Of a stretch of 64,000 nt of DNA, positions 18,336 to 26,417 are shown one piece after another. This stretch comes from Colwellia demingiae (GTDB taxonomy: Bacteria; Pseudomonadota; Gammaproteobacteria; Enterobacterales; Alteromonadaceae), in NCBI RefSeq assembly GCF_007954275.1, contig NZ_VOLT01000005.1, forward strand, positions 62,001 to 126,000, read 5' to 3'. The position numbers and the translations under genes were made by a program. How positions within the stretch are numbered: the first letter of the stretch is position 1; each line of letters starts with the position of its first letter. Under the pieces are notes generated by a model. It was not told the origin of the DNA. It ran no database searches and saw only the letters and a list, made by a program, of their open reading frames with translations.

Positions 18336-20003
18336 CTAAACTCGATTTGTTTTTACTTGATGAAACTCTGGCGATTTCAGTATAAAAATGTCATCGACAT
18401 AAAATTGCTCTGCACTACTTGCTTGCCACCAATGTTGCCATGACTCATCTAGGTCTAACTTGTTCTGTAAAGGGTCAACTAAAGCCATTGCAGGTAATGG
18501 TGCTACAATACTACCCATCGACATTTGAACGCCATAAGGTGAACGCCTTTTAATCATTTGCGGCACAAGCTTAGCCGGATCGTCCAAGCCCATGCTACCC
18601 ACCAATTCAAAGAAACTCGCTACCGTATTATCATGAAAGTTCTTCACTCGGTCACTTTTTGACTCGATGTCAATTGCTTTTGCTCTAGCGGGATCTTGAG
18701 TCGCAACACCGGTAGGACAAAGGTTAGTATTACAATGTCTTGATTGGATACAGCCAATGGCCATCATCATTGTTCTAGCCGCATTAACCACATCAGCGCC
18801 GGCAGCAATTTTTGCGAGTAAATCAAAACTTGATGCCGTTTTACCTGAAGCAATTATTTTTATTTTATCTCTAAGCCCTACCCCAACCAATGCATTGTTT
18901 ACTATGCTTATGCCTTCTAAACAAATTAAACCTAAGCGATTGGTAAATTCTACTGGCGCAGCACCTGTCCCCCCTTCAGCTCCATCAACAGTGATAAAAT
19001 CAGGTGTAATACCTGTTTCTAACATTGCTTTACAAATACTTAAAAACTCGGCGGGATTACCAATACATAATTTAAAGCCAATGGGCTTACCGCCACTCAA
19101 GCTGCGTAACTGCACGATAAAAGCTAACAAATCCTTTGGAGAGGTACATTCAGGGTTAACTGCGGGCGAGATACAGTCTTTATCCTTTGAAATATGTCTG
19201 ATGTGGGCAATTTCGTCGGTAATTTTCGCTTTAGGTAACACCCCACCATGACCTGGTTTTGCGCCTTGACTTAACTTTATTTCAATCATTTTTATTTGTG
19301 GCAGATTAGCTGTTTTCTCAAAGCTAACAGGGTTAAATCGTCCTTGTTCATCGCGACAGCCAAAAAGTCCGGTACCTAGTTGCCACACAACATCGCCGCC
19401 GTGCTTTAAATGATAGGGACTCGCTGCCCCCTCACCAGTATTATGATAACAACCTGCTTTTTTAGCGCCTAAATTCAGTGCTTCAATGGCATTGGAGCTT
19501 AACGAACCAAAACTCATCGCTGAAATATTTAAATAGGATGCTGAATATGGCTGCTGGCAACTAGCACCACCAATAATAACTCGCTTGGCAGCCTCTTTTA
19601 TATGCGTAGGTGCTAATGAGTGCCATAAACTTAGATAATTATCTTCAACAAGATTACGCTGGGTTCCAAAAGCGATAGTATCGCGGACATTTTTAGCTCG
19701 TTGATACACTAAAGTACGTTGCTCACGATTAAATGGACGCTCTTCTGTATCGTTCGCTATAAAGTATTGTTGTATTTCAACACGGTAAGATTCAAGAAAA
19801 TAACGTAGATATGCGACTACTGGATAAAGACGATTCAGACTATGACGACTATGAAAGACATCATATATACCAATAATGCTATAAAGTAATGTGGAGATTA
19901 ATAAAATTAAACTAAAAGCACTTTGACTGTGCATATAGAAGTACCCTGCTGAAAAATTACCGACACTGGCAATTAACCATAGAGCTTTTTGCATGATGGT
20001 CAT
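18336..20003 (-). CDS. FMN-binding glutamate synthase family protein
   Basis: A 555-residue protein with one or two N-terminal membrane helices (residues ~7-45) and a C-terminal domain like the FMN/Fe-S half of the large subunit of glutamate synthase. Visible signatures are GEGAASPYH, GAKPGHGGVLP, DFITVDGAEGGTGAAP and a [3Fe-4S]-type cysteine pattern at C418, C424 and C429 (GCIQSRHCNTNLC). It lacks the glutaminase domain, so it is not a complete glutamate synthase; its natural reaction is unknown. It stands alone, and no small subunit gene is adjacent. Confidence 0.88.
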   Translation of the reverse strand: MTIMQKALWLIASVGNFSAGYFYMHSQSAFSLILLISTLLYSIIGIYDVFHSRHSLNRLYPVVAYLRYFLESYRVEIQQYFIANDTEERPFNREQRTLVYQRAKNVRDTIAFGTQRNLVEDNYLSLWHSLAPTHIKEAAKRVIIGGASCQQPYSASYLNISAMSFGSLSSNAIEALNLGAKKAGCYHNTGEGAASPYHLKHGGDVVWQLGTGLFGCRDEQGRFNPVSFEKTANLPQIKMIEIKLSQGAKPGHGGVLPKAKITDEIAHIRHISKDKDCISPAVNPECTSPKDLLAFIVQLRSLSGGKPIGFKLCIGNPAEFLSICKAMLETGITPDFITVDGAEGGTGAAPVEFTNRLGLICLEGISIVNNALVGVGLRDKIKIIASGKTASSFDLLAKIAAGADVVNAARTMMMAIGCIQSRHCNTNLCPTGVATQDPARAKAIDIESKSDRVKNFHDNTVASFFELVGSMGLDDPAKLVPQMIKRRSPYGVQMSMGSIVAPLPAMALVDPLQNKLDLDESWQHWWQASSAEQFYVDDIFILKSPEFHQVKTNRV

Positions 20004-20588
20004 GAAACATCCTTATAGAATTATAATTATTGTATTAGTCAAACGCATTAATCAACCTTATTAATCCAAAAGGAGTATCAAATAGTTTGTTACTAATAAC
20101 TTACCATTATTCACTATTCCTTGAATACGAAAGTTTTATAAACACTGTTAATTGGCTTGCTCAATACTTACTTAGTTTAAAGCTACGTCGTTAACCCTAT
20201 GTGAGTTTTAATATGTTAAGTAACCATGTATGAGTATCACGTTGGTTAAACGGCAACTTAGCACCATTTTGAAGTCATGATGACTTCTAGATTCTCAATA
20301 TTTATGGATTTACTTATTTGCTGTTATTTTCAAACATAACTTCCATTCGTCAAACTATACCTTTGATAGCTGAGTATTATTTATGTTGCTATATACCGAT
20401 AAAAAATCAATTTTACTACACGTTTTTATCTTATTTGTTACTCTCTAAATTTGCATTTCAAGGTTTACCATATAAGCTTATATTAACTAGCATCTAGGTC
20501 TAAAGCATGATTTTCAGTTAACAAATATATTTGTAAACTTTCAATGATTGACTTAAATACTTTGAATGTTTTCATATAAGAGAAATTT
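20004..20588. other. 585-bp AT-rich intergenic region with palindromes
   Basis: No credible gene. It contains a 17-bp palindrome GAAGTCAT-G-ATGACTTC (20271-20287) and, about 50 bases before the downstream barrel gene, a 22-bp near-palindrome centred on ACAAATATATTTGT (20521-20534, extended 20517-20538). The second is a plausible operator for the FapF-like gene. Confidence 0.4.
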
Positions 20589-21878
20589 ATGAAAAAAACT
20601 AATAGTCACATAACCTTGCCTCGTGCAAAACGATATAAACTATTTGTACTCATGTGTGCATTGTCTATGTCTACCACCCATTATTGTTATGCACAGCAAA
20701 TTACTGAAACGCAAGAATCTGCTAAAAAAAAATATCTACTTGAGTTGGAACGACAATATCAAATCCTAATTCAGCAGGGAAATGAGATTGAAAAATTAAA
20801 ACGTTCAATTAAGAAGCAAAGCTCAAAAATAAATCAACAAAAGACAAATTCTCCAAAAAACAAAAACGTCCAACAAGCTAACAATAAAGTTACTAATAAC
20901 AAAAAGCGTAAACCTTCTGCTGTCATTAATAAGCCAGTAGGTAAAGCGCCACCTAAACAAGCTACCCGGATTGATGTCTCTGCAATACCTAAATTAAGTA
21001 CTAATAATAGCGGGGTCCTTACCAAATCAGGTACATTAATAATAGAACCAAGGTTAGGTTATTCATACACAGATACTAACCGTGTATTTCTAGATGCTTA
21101 TTCTTTTCTACCTGCACTCGTGGTTGGTGTAATCGATCTAAGAGAAATAAAACGTCATACCGTTGTTGGTAGTCTCGGTGCTCGATATGGTATGACTGAT
21201 CGATGGGAGGTCGACTTCAAACTTTCTTACATCGGCCGCAATGACAGTCAGCGCTCTCGTCCAATAAGTGTAGGGGTTAGTGAAGATGACATATTTACGG
21301 CAAGTGGTAGTGATATGGGTGATATCGAACTATCTACACGTTATCAACTTAACTCTGGCGCTGATGGCGGAGCAATTTATGTTTTTAACTTTGTTGCCAC
21401 AATCCCAACAGGTACAAGTCCATTCGATGTTGAGTATGTAGAATCTACTCCAGGAGCTGTTTTTCCGACAGAACTACCAACAGGATCAGGGTACTACAGT
21501 GTTCAACCTAGTTTAACTGCAATCTATGCAACTGATCCTGGGGTGCTTTTTGGTAATATAAGCTATGGAAATAATTTAAAAACCGATGAAGAGGTAGGGC
21601 AAGTGAATCCTGGTGATAGCATAGGATTTAGCTTTGGCTTAGGTCTATCATTAAATGAACGTACTTCTATGAGCTTAAGTTACTCACACAAACATGTATT
21701 AAAATCCAAAATTGATGACTTTAAAATTGATGGTAGTGCGCTTGATATTGGTCAACTGATTATTGGCTATTCATTCAACTATACAAAACAAACCAACATT
21801 AACTTATCATTGAATATTGGCGTTACTGATGATGCCCCAGATATTCGGCTAAACTTCAGGCTTCCAATGGTGTTTTAA
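20589..21878 (+). CDS. FapF-like outer-membrane beta-barrel with N-terminal coiled coil
   Basis: A 429-residue exported protein. After a signal peptide (ending near CYAQQ), residues ~40-85 form a charged coiled coil (LLELERQYQILIQQ, IEKLKRSIKKQ). A Lys/Asn/Pro-rich linker follows, then from ~135 a beta-barrel domain of alternating strands (GTLIIEPRLGYSYT, VVGSLGARYGMTDRWEVDFKLSY), ending in the C-terminal Phe typical of outer-membrane proteins (RLPMVF). Coiled coil plus barrel is the layout of FapF, the exporter of Pseudomonas Fap amyloid, and of a wider family annotated as transporters. It is convergent with the C39-peptidase/SDN-repeat operon, which supports a role as its export pore. Export of those proteins is inference. 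Confidence 0.7.
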   Translation: MKKTNSHITLPRAKRYKLFVLMCALSMSTTHYCYAQQITETQESAKKKYLLELERQYQILIQQGNEIEKLKRSIKKQSSKINQQKTNSPKNKNVQQANNKVTNNKKRKPSAVINKPVGKAPPKQATRIDVSAIPKLSTNNSGVLTKSGTLIIEPRLGYSYTDTNRVFLDAYSFLPALVVGVIDLREIKRHTVVGSLGARYGMTDRWEVDFKLSYIGRNDSQRSRPISVGVSEDDIFTASGSDMGDIELSTRYQLNSGADGGAIYVFNFVATIPTGTSPFDVEYVESTPGAVFPTELPTGSGYYSVQPSLTAIYATDPGVLFGNISYGNNLKTDEEVGQVNPGDSIGFSFGLGLSLNERTSMSLSYSHKHVLKSKIDDFKIDGSALDIGQLIIGYSFNYTKQTNINLSLNIGVTDDAPDIRLNFRLPMVF

Positions 21879-22207
21879 TTCGATATATTTTAAGCAACAC
21901 TTTGTTGATAGCCGTTTCGTTTAGAGTTCGTTGGAATCAATAACGCTTTAAGCAAGGTAGATTAATAGTAAACGTAATTATTCAATGTAAACTTCGTCTA
22001 AAGGTGCTTCAAACGGCTCTACCCGTACTTCGGGGAATAGAGCAAACCATACTCACCCATACAATACGTAGAATTTTTTAAGTTTTGAGGGGGTAATTAT
22101 TTATCAAGAATGCGTATTGATTATGAGTCGTTCAAAGATTATCAACCTAGCACTTTCAAATGCAAGGGATATAACAACGTCATATTATCAGTGGATTAAT
22201 CTTGTGG
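21879..22207. other. Convergent intergenic region in the Fap-like locus
   Basis: 329 bases between the barrel gene and the operon on the other strand. It has an imperfect hairpin, GCTCTA (22016-22021) with TAGAGC (22038-22043) and internal C/G pairs, and no gene that I can support. Confidence 0.4.
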
Positions 22208-22699
22208 TTAATGGTTAATGGTTATAGGCAATGAGTGCAAATTGTAAAATTGGTTATCACTTGGAGTTAAGTTAATATCATCTAAGTTTTTAATGTCAAT
22301 GTTGATATTATTGATCGTTTGTAGTACCTGGTTGTCGAGATCGTTTTGGATAACTGAATTAAATAAGGTAGTAGATAATCCAGGGATATTTAATTTTCCA
22401 TTTTTAACTAAGTTCTGATTATTTGCTGTTTGAAAATAAGAGCTAGAGGTCTCTTGACCATTTCGAAATATACGTTTTTCAAAACTGATATCAACAATTA
22501 CACCATTAGGTAATATAAATCCTCCTCGTGAATGAGCTAACTTTGTATCAGATACCTTAAGCCATTTTTCTTTGTCTATAGGTGCCTTAAAAGCTATATA
22601 CTCTATGCTTGTAGCAGAAACTAAACTTGACCCCATCATGATTATAAATGCCATCATTATGCATAGATTCTTTAAAAGCATGATTGAGTTTATGTTCAT
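22208..22699 (-). CDS. Small secreted protein of the Fap-like operon
   Basis: A 163-residue protein with a signal peptide (hydrophobic residues 8-28, then VSATS). The mature part has a motif seen in proteins beside C39 peptidase/FapF-like genes: RGGFILPNGVIVDISFEKRIF followed by NGQETSS, and later VIQNDLDNQVLQTINNINIDI. It is rich in Asn and Ile and probably beta-forming. I know no characterised homologue. It is last in the operon, 20 bases after the C39 peptidase gene. It may be an accessory or minor subunit, or comparable to FapE, but nothing proves this. Confidence 0.65.
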   Translation of the reverse strand: MNINSIMLLKNLCIMMAFIIMMGSSLVSATSIEYIAFKAPIDKEKWLKVSDTKLAHSRGGFILPNGVIVDISFEKRIFRNGQETSSSYFQTANNQNLVKNGKLNIPGLSTTLFNSVIQNDLDNQVLQTINNINIDIKNLDDINLTPSDNQFYNLHSLPITINH

Positions 22700-22719
22700 G
22701 TCAATATCCTAATTTTAAA

Positions 22720-23424
22720 TCAAAAATCAATTGCTGAAGGTTGTAGTATATTAAATAATGATAAACTGGAATGATCAACGGCCAGGCCTAAATGAGCCTT
22801 CACTCGTAAATTCCACTCTTCCTGCGTTTGGTAATGATTAGAGGCAATATCTTTTTTGTCTTGAATAACAAAAACAATTTGTTTGTTCCACATTTTTTCA
22901 AACTCTGCTCTACTATATACTTTAATACCAATGGCGGGGTCACCCACTAAGACTTCCTTTTCATCACTGCCTTTGATAATAACAAAATGCATATAACCTT
23001 TATTATTAATAATAGTTATCGCCGGAATTTCAGCTTTTGCAAGCTGGTTTAAACTTATTTTAAAACCATTAGATCTATAGCCTCGACGTGATAAATATTG
23101 TTTCATATCGAACAACGAGAAGCCTTTTTTTTGTATTTTATTTTGATTACCATGGCTATACATATCTTTAAAAACCTTAAACTCATCAACAACATCATCA
23201 TAATGAAAAGATAATAAACTTGCCAAAGTGGCTGAACCACAACTAAAGTCGTATTGTTGTTTATAGATAGTTTTAAAACGCCGCTCTTTGATGCTTGAAA
23301 CATTTACTGAAAAACTGCCCCCACTAAAACCTCCTCCTAAATTAACAGTGCCTGCATGTGCAGACATTATTTGTATCAGCAGTATTACTATTAGCGGGAA
23401 ACATATCGTAAACATTCTGCTCAT
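22720..23424 (-). CDS. C39-family (FapD-like) cysteine peptidase
   Basis: A 234-residue exported protein. A signal peptide (to about AHAG) is followed by a papain-like C39 domain with all catalytic positions: Q57 and C62 in QYDFSCGSATLASLL, H146 in YMHFVII and D162 in GDPAIG. The segment GFSLFDMKQYLSRRGY is also typical of the FapD subgroup. Unlike bacteriocin C39 enzymes it has no attached ABC transporter, so it probably works in the periplasm on exported subunits, as proposed for FapD. The gene lies 11 bases after the 119-aa gene and 20 before the 163-aa gene, in a tight operon. Confidence 0.82.
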   Translation of the reverse strand: MSRMFTICFPLIVILLIQIMSAHAGTVNLGGGFSGGSFSVNVSSIKERRFKTIYKQQYDFSCGSATLASLLSFHYDDVVDEFKVFKDMYSHGNQNKIQKKGFSLFDMKQYLSRRGYRSNGFKISLNQLAKAEIPAITIINNKGYMHFVIIKGSDEKEVLVGDPAIGIKVYSRAEFEKMWNKQIVFVIQDKKDIASNHYQTQEEWNLRVKAHLGLAVDHSSLSLFNILQPSAIDF

Positions 23425-23435
23425 AATAGTTACCT

Positions 23436-23795
23436 TTACTCTGGAGTTATTGTAATAGTAATTATAGTCGAGTCTTGAATGATGACATTATTACCCGTAT
23501 TTTGAATAATTGAAAATACTCCACTTGCGTCATTAAATGAGCCTTGATCTATGATGTTATATCCAGTCACACTGTTGTTAACACCATTATTGGTAAGAAC
23601 GGCTCCTAAGTTCGCATTGCTATTAACATCGACGACTCCACCAAGACCTCGGATTTGATCTAATTCTTCAAGCAATACAGGCGCAACATCAATTATCGTA
23701 ATGTCTACAAAATCTTCGGCAAAGATTTTGTTACTTATTATAATTAACAAAATAAGTAATATTAATAGACGAGTACTTTGATATAGCTTTTTCAT
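23436..23795 (-). CDS. Small secreted Asn/Ile-rich protein, possible minor fibre component
   Basis: About 119 residues. The frame opens at 23837, but the ATG at 23795 has AAGGGCT before it, gives a standard signal peptide (MKKLYQSTRLLILLILLI, then a small-residue cleavage region) and leaves an intergenic hairpin free, so it is preferred. The mature part has LDQIRGLGGVVDVNSNANLG, then NNGVNNSVTGYN, then SGVFSIIQNTGNNVIIQDSTI with alternating Ile/Thr at the end. Such N-G-N/IQN repeats suggest beta-solenoid or amyloid-like packing. No named family is recognised. It is second in the operon after the SDN-repeat gene. Confidence 0.68.
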   Translation of the reverse strand: MKKLYQSTRLLILLILLIIISNKIFAEDFVDITIIDVAPVLLEELDQIRGLGGVVDVNSNANLGAVLTNNGVNNSVTGYNIIDQGSFNDASGVFSIIQNTGNNVIIQDSTIITITITPE

Positions 23796-23813
23796 AGCCC
23801 TTATCCTTATAGG

Positions 23814-23840
23814 AAGTTGCTGACATAGTGCCAGCAACTT
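23814..23840 (-). promoter_or_regulatory. Intergenic hairpin between the SDN-repeat gene and downstream genes
   Basis: AAGTTGCTG and CAGCAACTT (23814-23822 and 23832-23840) form a 9-base-pair stem with a 9-base loop. On the minus strand it is preceded by an A-run and not followed by a clear U-run. It could slow read-through or protect the 3' end of the upstream mRNA, so that the repeat protein is made in excess. Confidence 0.5.
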
Positions 23841-23887
23841 TTTAACGTCATTTTACATAATCTTTAACGTGTTGGTGTACTTACCTC

Positions 23888-25777
23888 TCATTGGTTTACA
23901 TCAACATTCCCTTGAAATGAAACCTGTTGTTGAGTTAAAGCATTATTACCAAGATTTTGTACGTTTTGGTTAATGCCTGCAGTACCATTAAAGGTATCGG
24001 TCATATTGTTACTTTGTGACATTGTAGAAGCACCACCGAAGTTATATGACACGTTATTATCAGCAACTGTACCGCTTAATGAAGATTCATTAACGCTATA
24101 GTTTGTAGTAGCTGTACCTCCATTGTTTGCTGAAGATGTTCCCCATCCGTCAGCCCAAGCACTACTGTTGTCACTATTGTCGCTGTTGTCGCTATTATCA
24201 CTGTTATCAACAGTGGCAGTACTGCCATTATTCGCTGAAGCTGCATGATCACTCGCATCGGCATAACTGTTATCACTATTATTTGTAGTTGAGTTATCAC
24301 TATTATCGGAGTTATCAACGGTCGCTACTCCACCATTATTGGCAGCTGCAGACCCCATGGCATTTGCATTAGCCATGCTCTTATCGGAGTTATCCGAATT
24401 ATTACTATTGTCTGAATTATTGCTGTTATCAGAATTATCAGAGTTATCTGAATTATTTGAATTGTCATTACCATTATCTGAAATGGCTAAGTCAAGATCA
24501 TTGCTGTTATCAGAGTTGTCCGAGTTATCCGAATTGTCGCTGTTATCAGAGTTGTCATTACCGCTATCTGAAACGGTCAGGTCTAAATCAGCACTATTAT
24601 CAGAGCTATCTGAGCTATCGCTGTTATCGGAGTTATTGGAATTGTCATTTCCGTTATCCGAAATGGCAACATCTAAATCATTACTATTATCAGAGTTGTC
24701 TGAATTATCGCTGTTATCCGAATTATCACTGTTATCCGAGTTATCCGAGTTATCATTGCCGTTGTCTGAAATGGCAACATCTAAATCATTACTGCTATCA
24801 GAGTTATCAGTATTGTCGCTGTTATCCGAATTATTCGAGGAATCACTGTTGTCTGAGTTATCCGAGTTATCCGAGTTATCATTAGCATTATCTGAAATAG
24901 CAACATCTACATCATCACTATTAGTGCTGTTATCCGAGTTATTCGAGTTATCCGAATCATCCGAGTTATCCGAGTTATCCGAGTTATCATTGCCGTTGTC
25001 TGAAATAGCAACATCTACATCATCACTATTAGTGCTGTTATCCGAGTTATCCGAAGCATCCGAGTTATCCGAGTTATCCGAGTTATCCGAATTATCATTA
25101 GCATTATCTGAAATAGCAACATCTACATCATCACTATTAGTGCTGTTATCCGAGTTATCCGAAGCATCCGAGTTATCCGAGTTATCCGAAGCATCCGAGT
25201 TATCCGAGTTATCCGAATTATCATTAGCATTATCTGAAATAGCAACATCTACATCATCACTATTAGTGCTGTTATCCGAGTTATCAGAAGCATCCGAGTT
25301 ATCCGAATTATCCGAAGCATCCGAGTTATCCGAGTTATCCGAGTTATCATTAGCATTATCTGAAATAGCAACATCTACATCATCACTATTAGTGCTGTTA
25401 TCTGAGTTATCCGAAGCATCCGAGTTATCCGAAGCATCCGAGTTATCCGAGTTATCCGAGTTATCCGAGTTATCATTAGCATTATCTGAAATAGCAACAT
25501 CTACATCATCACTATTAGTGCTGCTATCCGAATTATCGGAGTTGTTGGTATTATCGGAATTGTTGCTGCTGTCATCGTTGTCAGCAACACTGTTGTCGTC
25601 GTTATCAGCAACACTGTTATCTGAGTTGTTATTAGCTGAGTTGTCGGTAGTTACAGTCGAGTTATCATTTGCTGCGGAGGAACCATTGTCCGCTTCATTT
25701 GCCAATGCTAAATTGGCTGCAGAACTAAGTATTAGGGCAATACTTACTGCTAGTATGTTTTTGTTAAAAAGTTTCAT
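23888..25777 (-). CDS. SDN-repeat secreted protein, candidate amyloid-like fibre subunit
   Basis: A 629-residue exported protein (signal MKLFNKNILAVSIALILSSA, then a small-residue region). Residues ~30-88 are Asn/Ser/Asp-rich. Residues 89-465 hold ten repeats of a short hydrophobic strand, D[VL]D[VL]AISDN[AG]NDNS, separated by runs of the tripeptide S-D-N. Residues ~476-560 hold three SANNGG-x-AT repeats. The last ~60 residues are different, with INQNVQNLGNNALTQQQVSF, resembling C-terminal ends of Fap-type subunits. Composition is extremely acidic and there is no Cys in the repeats. It heads the operon with the C39 peptidase. Fibre formation is inferred from layout and repeats, not shown. Confidence 0.7.
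   Translation of the reverse strand: MKLFNKNILAVSIALILSSAANLALANEADNGSSAANDNSTVTTDNSANNNSDNSVADNDDNSVADNDDSSNNSDNTNNSDNSDSSTNSDDVDVAISDNANDNSDNSDNSDNSDASDNSDASDNSDNSTNSDDVDVAISDNANDNSDNSDNSDASDNSDNSDASDNSDNSTNSDDVDVAISDNANDNSDNSDNSDASDNSDNSDASDNSDNSTNSDDVDVAISDNANDNSDNSDNSDNSDASDNSDNSTNSDDVDVAISDNGNDNSDNSDNSDDSDNSNNSDNSTNSDDVDVAISDNANDNSDNSDNSDNSDSSNNSDNSDNTDNSDSSNDLDVAISDNGNDNSDNSDNSDNSDNSDNSDNSDNSNDLDVAISDNGNDNSNNSDNSDSSDSSDNSADLDLTVSDSGNDNSDNSDNSDNSDNSDNSNDLDLAISDNGNDNSNNSDNSDNSDNSNNSDNSNNSDNSDKSMANANAMGSAAANNGGVATVDNSDNSDNSTTNNSDNSYADASDHAASANNGSTATVDNSDNSDNSDNSDNSSAWADGWGTSSANNGGTATTNYSVNESSLSGTVADNNVSYNFGGASTMSQSNNMTDTFNGTAGINQNVQNLGNNALTQQQVSFQGNVDVNQ
24383..25513. repeat. Tandem SDN/DVDVAIS coding repeats
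   Basis: Ten units of roughly 30-43 codons inside the SDN-repeat gene. The first four or five units (right side, ~24960-25513) are nearly identical at DNA level, including the block encoding STNSDDVDVAISDN. Units at the left are more diverged (NDLDVAIS, ADLDLTVS). This gradient indicates recent copy-number change at the N-terminal end. Confidence 0.9.
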
Positions 25778-26417
25778 ATTTTACACTCCACTAAGAATTA
25801 TTTAGTAACTATTAATCTACTTGAAACATCTAAAACGCTATTAAGAAAGAGAAATCTAACGTTACAAGAAAAATAGTGACACCTTAAACGTCCATATAAA
25901 GCGTGTATGCCTATATAAAAAGCGTTAATCCATATCTGATTAACATATATCTGAATGCACCGGCTTTGTATTCACTGTGAATAATAGTTCACGGCTAACT
26001 TAAAATTCCATTAAAGACACATCAAAAAACACTTAAAAAATAATCTAAATATCTTAATTTTTTAAATGATTTTATTAAATAAAAAGTAATTAACCGTAGG
26101 GGATTGTTGAAATTTTTACGATAAAAATAATTAGGGTGAATTGTGTATTAGGTTAGATTATCTGTCAGTATTTTTTACACTTATTTTTAATGCGCCATCT
26201 GTGCTACAGAGTGAATCGATTAAGCGATTGTATTAATAATAGAAATTATTTTAGGCGCAAATATTGCTTGTTTTTTAAACATATGATTAAAAATAATTTT
26301 TTAACAACAAATTAACTTTTCCTGTGGGCTTTCTCTGCAGGCATTAAATTTTGTTTTTGGAGTAAGTTAAATTATTAGATTATTTACATCATTTAAAATG
26401 AGAAAAAGGACTTAAAT
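25778..26417. other. 640-bp divergent control region of the Fap-like locus
   Basis: Lies between the SDN-repeat operon (minus) and the orphan regulator (plus), with no credible gene. It contains a 15-bp palindrome TATTCAC-T-GTGAATA (25969-25983), an inverted repeat GTTAATC-N7-GATTAAC (25924-25944), and direct repeats CATATAAAGCG / TATATAAAAAGCG (~25895-25924). These are good candidates for regulator binding sites. The region is about 70% A+T by eye. Confidence 0.5.
25924..25983. promoter_or_regulatory. Cluster of inverted repeats upstream of the SDN-repeat operon
   Basis: GTTAATC-N7-GATTAAC (25924-25944) is followed by TATTCACTGTGAATA (25969-25983). The position ~150-210 bases upstream of the operon start suits activator sites, possibly for the OmpR-type protein encoded on the other side. 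Confidence 0.4.

Noticed and set aside
18757..19251. 164-codon plus-strand open frame inside the GltB-like gene
   Set aside because: Antisense shadow of a well-supported conserved gene.
24339..25805. Long plus-strand open frame (488 codons) rich in Leu, Ser and Glu
   Set aside because: It is the complement of the SDN repeat array; the repeat period keeps this frame free of stops. It has no signal and no ribosome-binding site, and its composition is an echo of the repeats.
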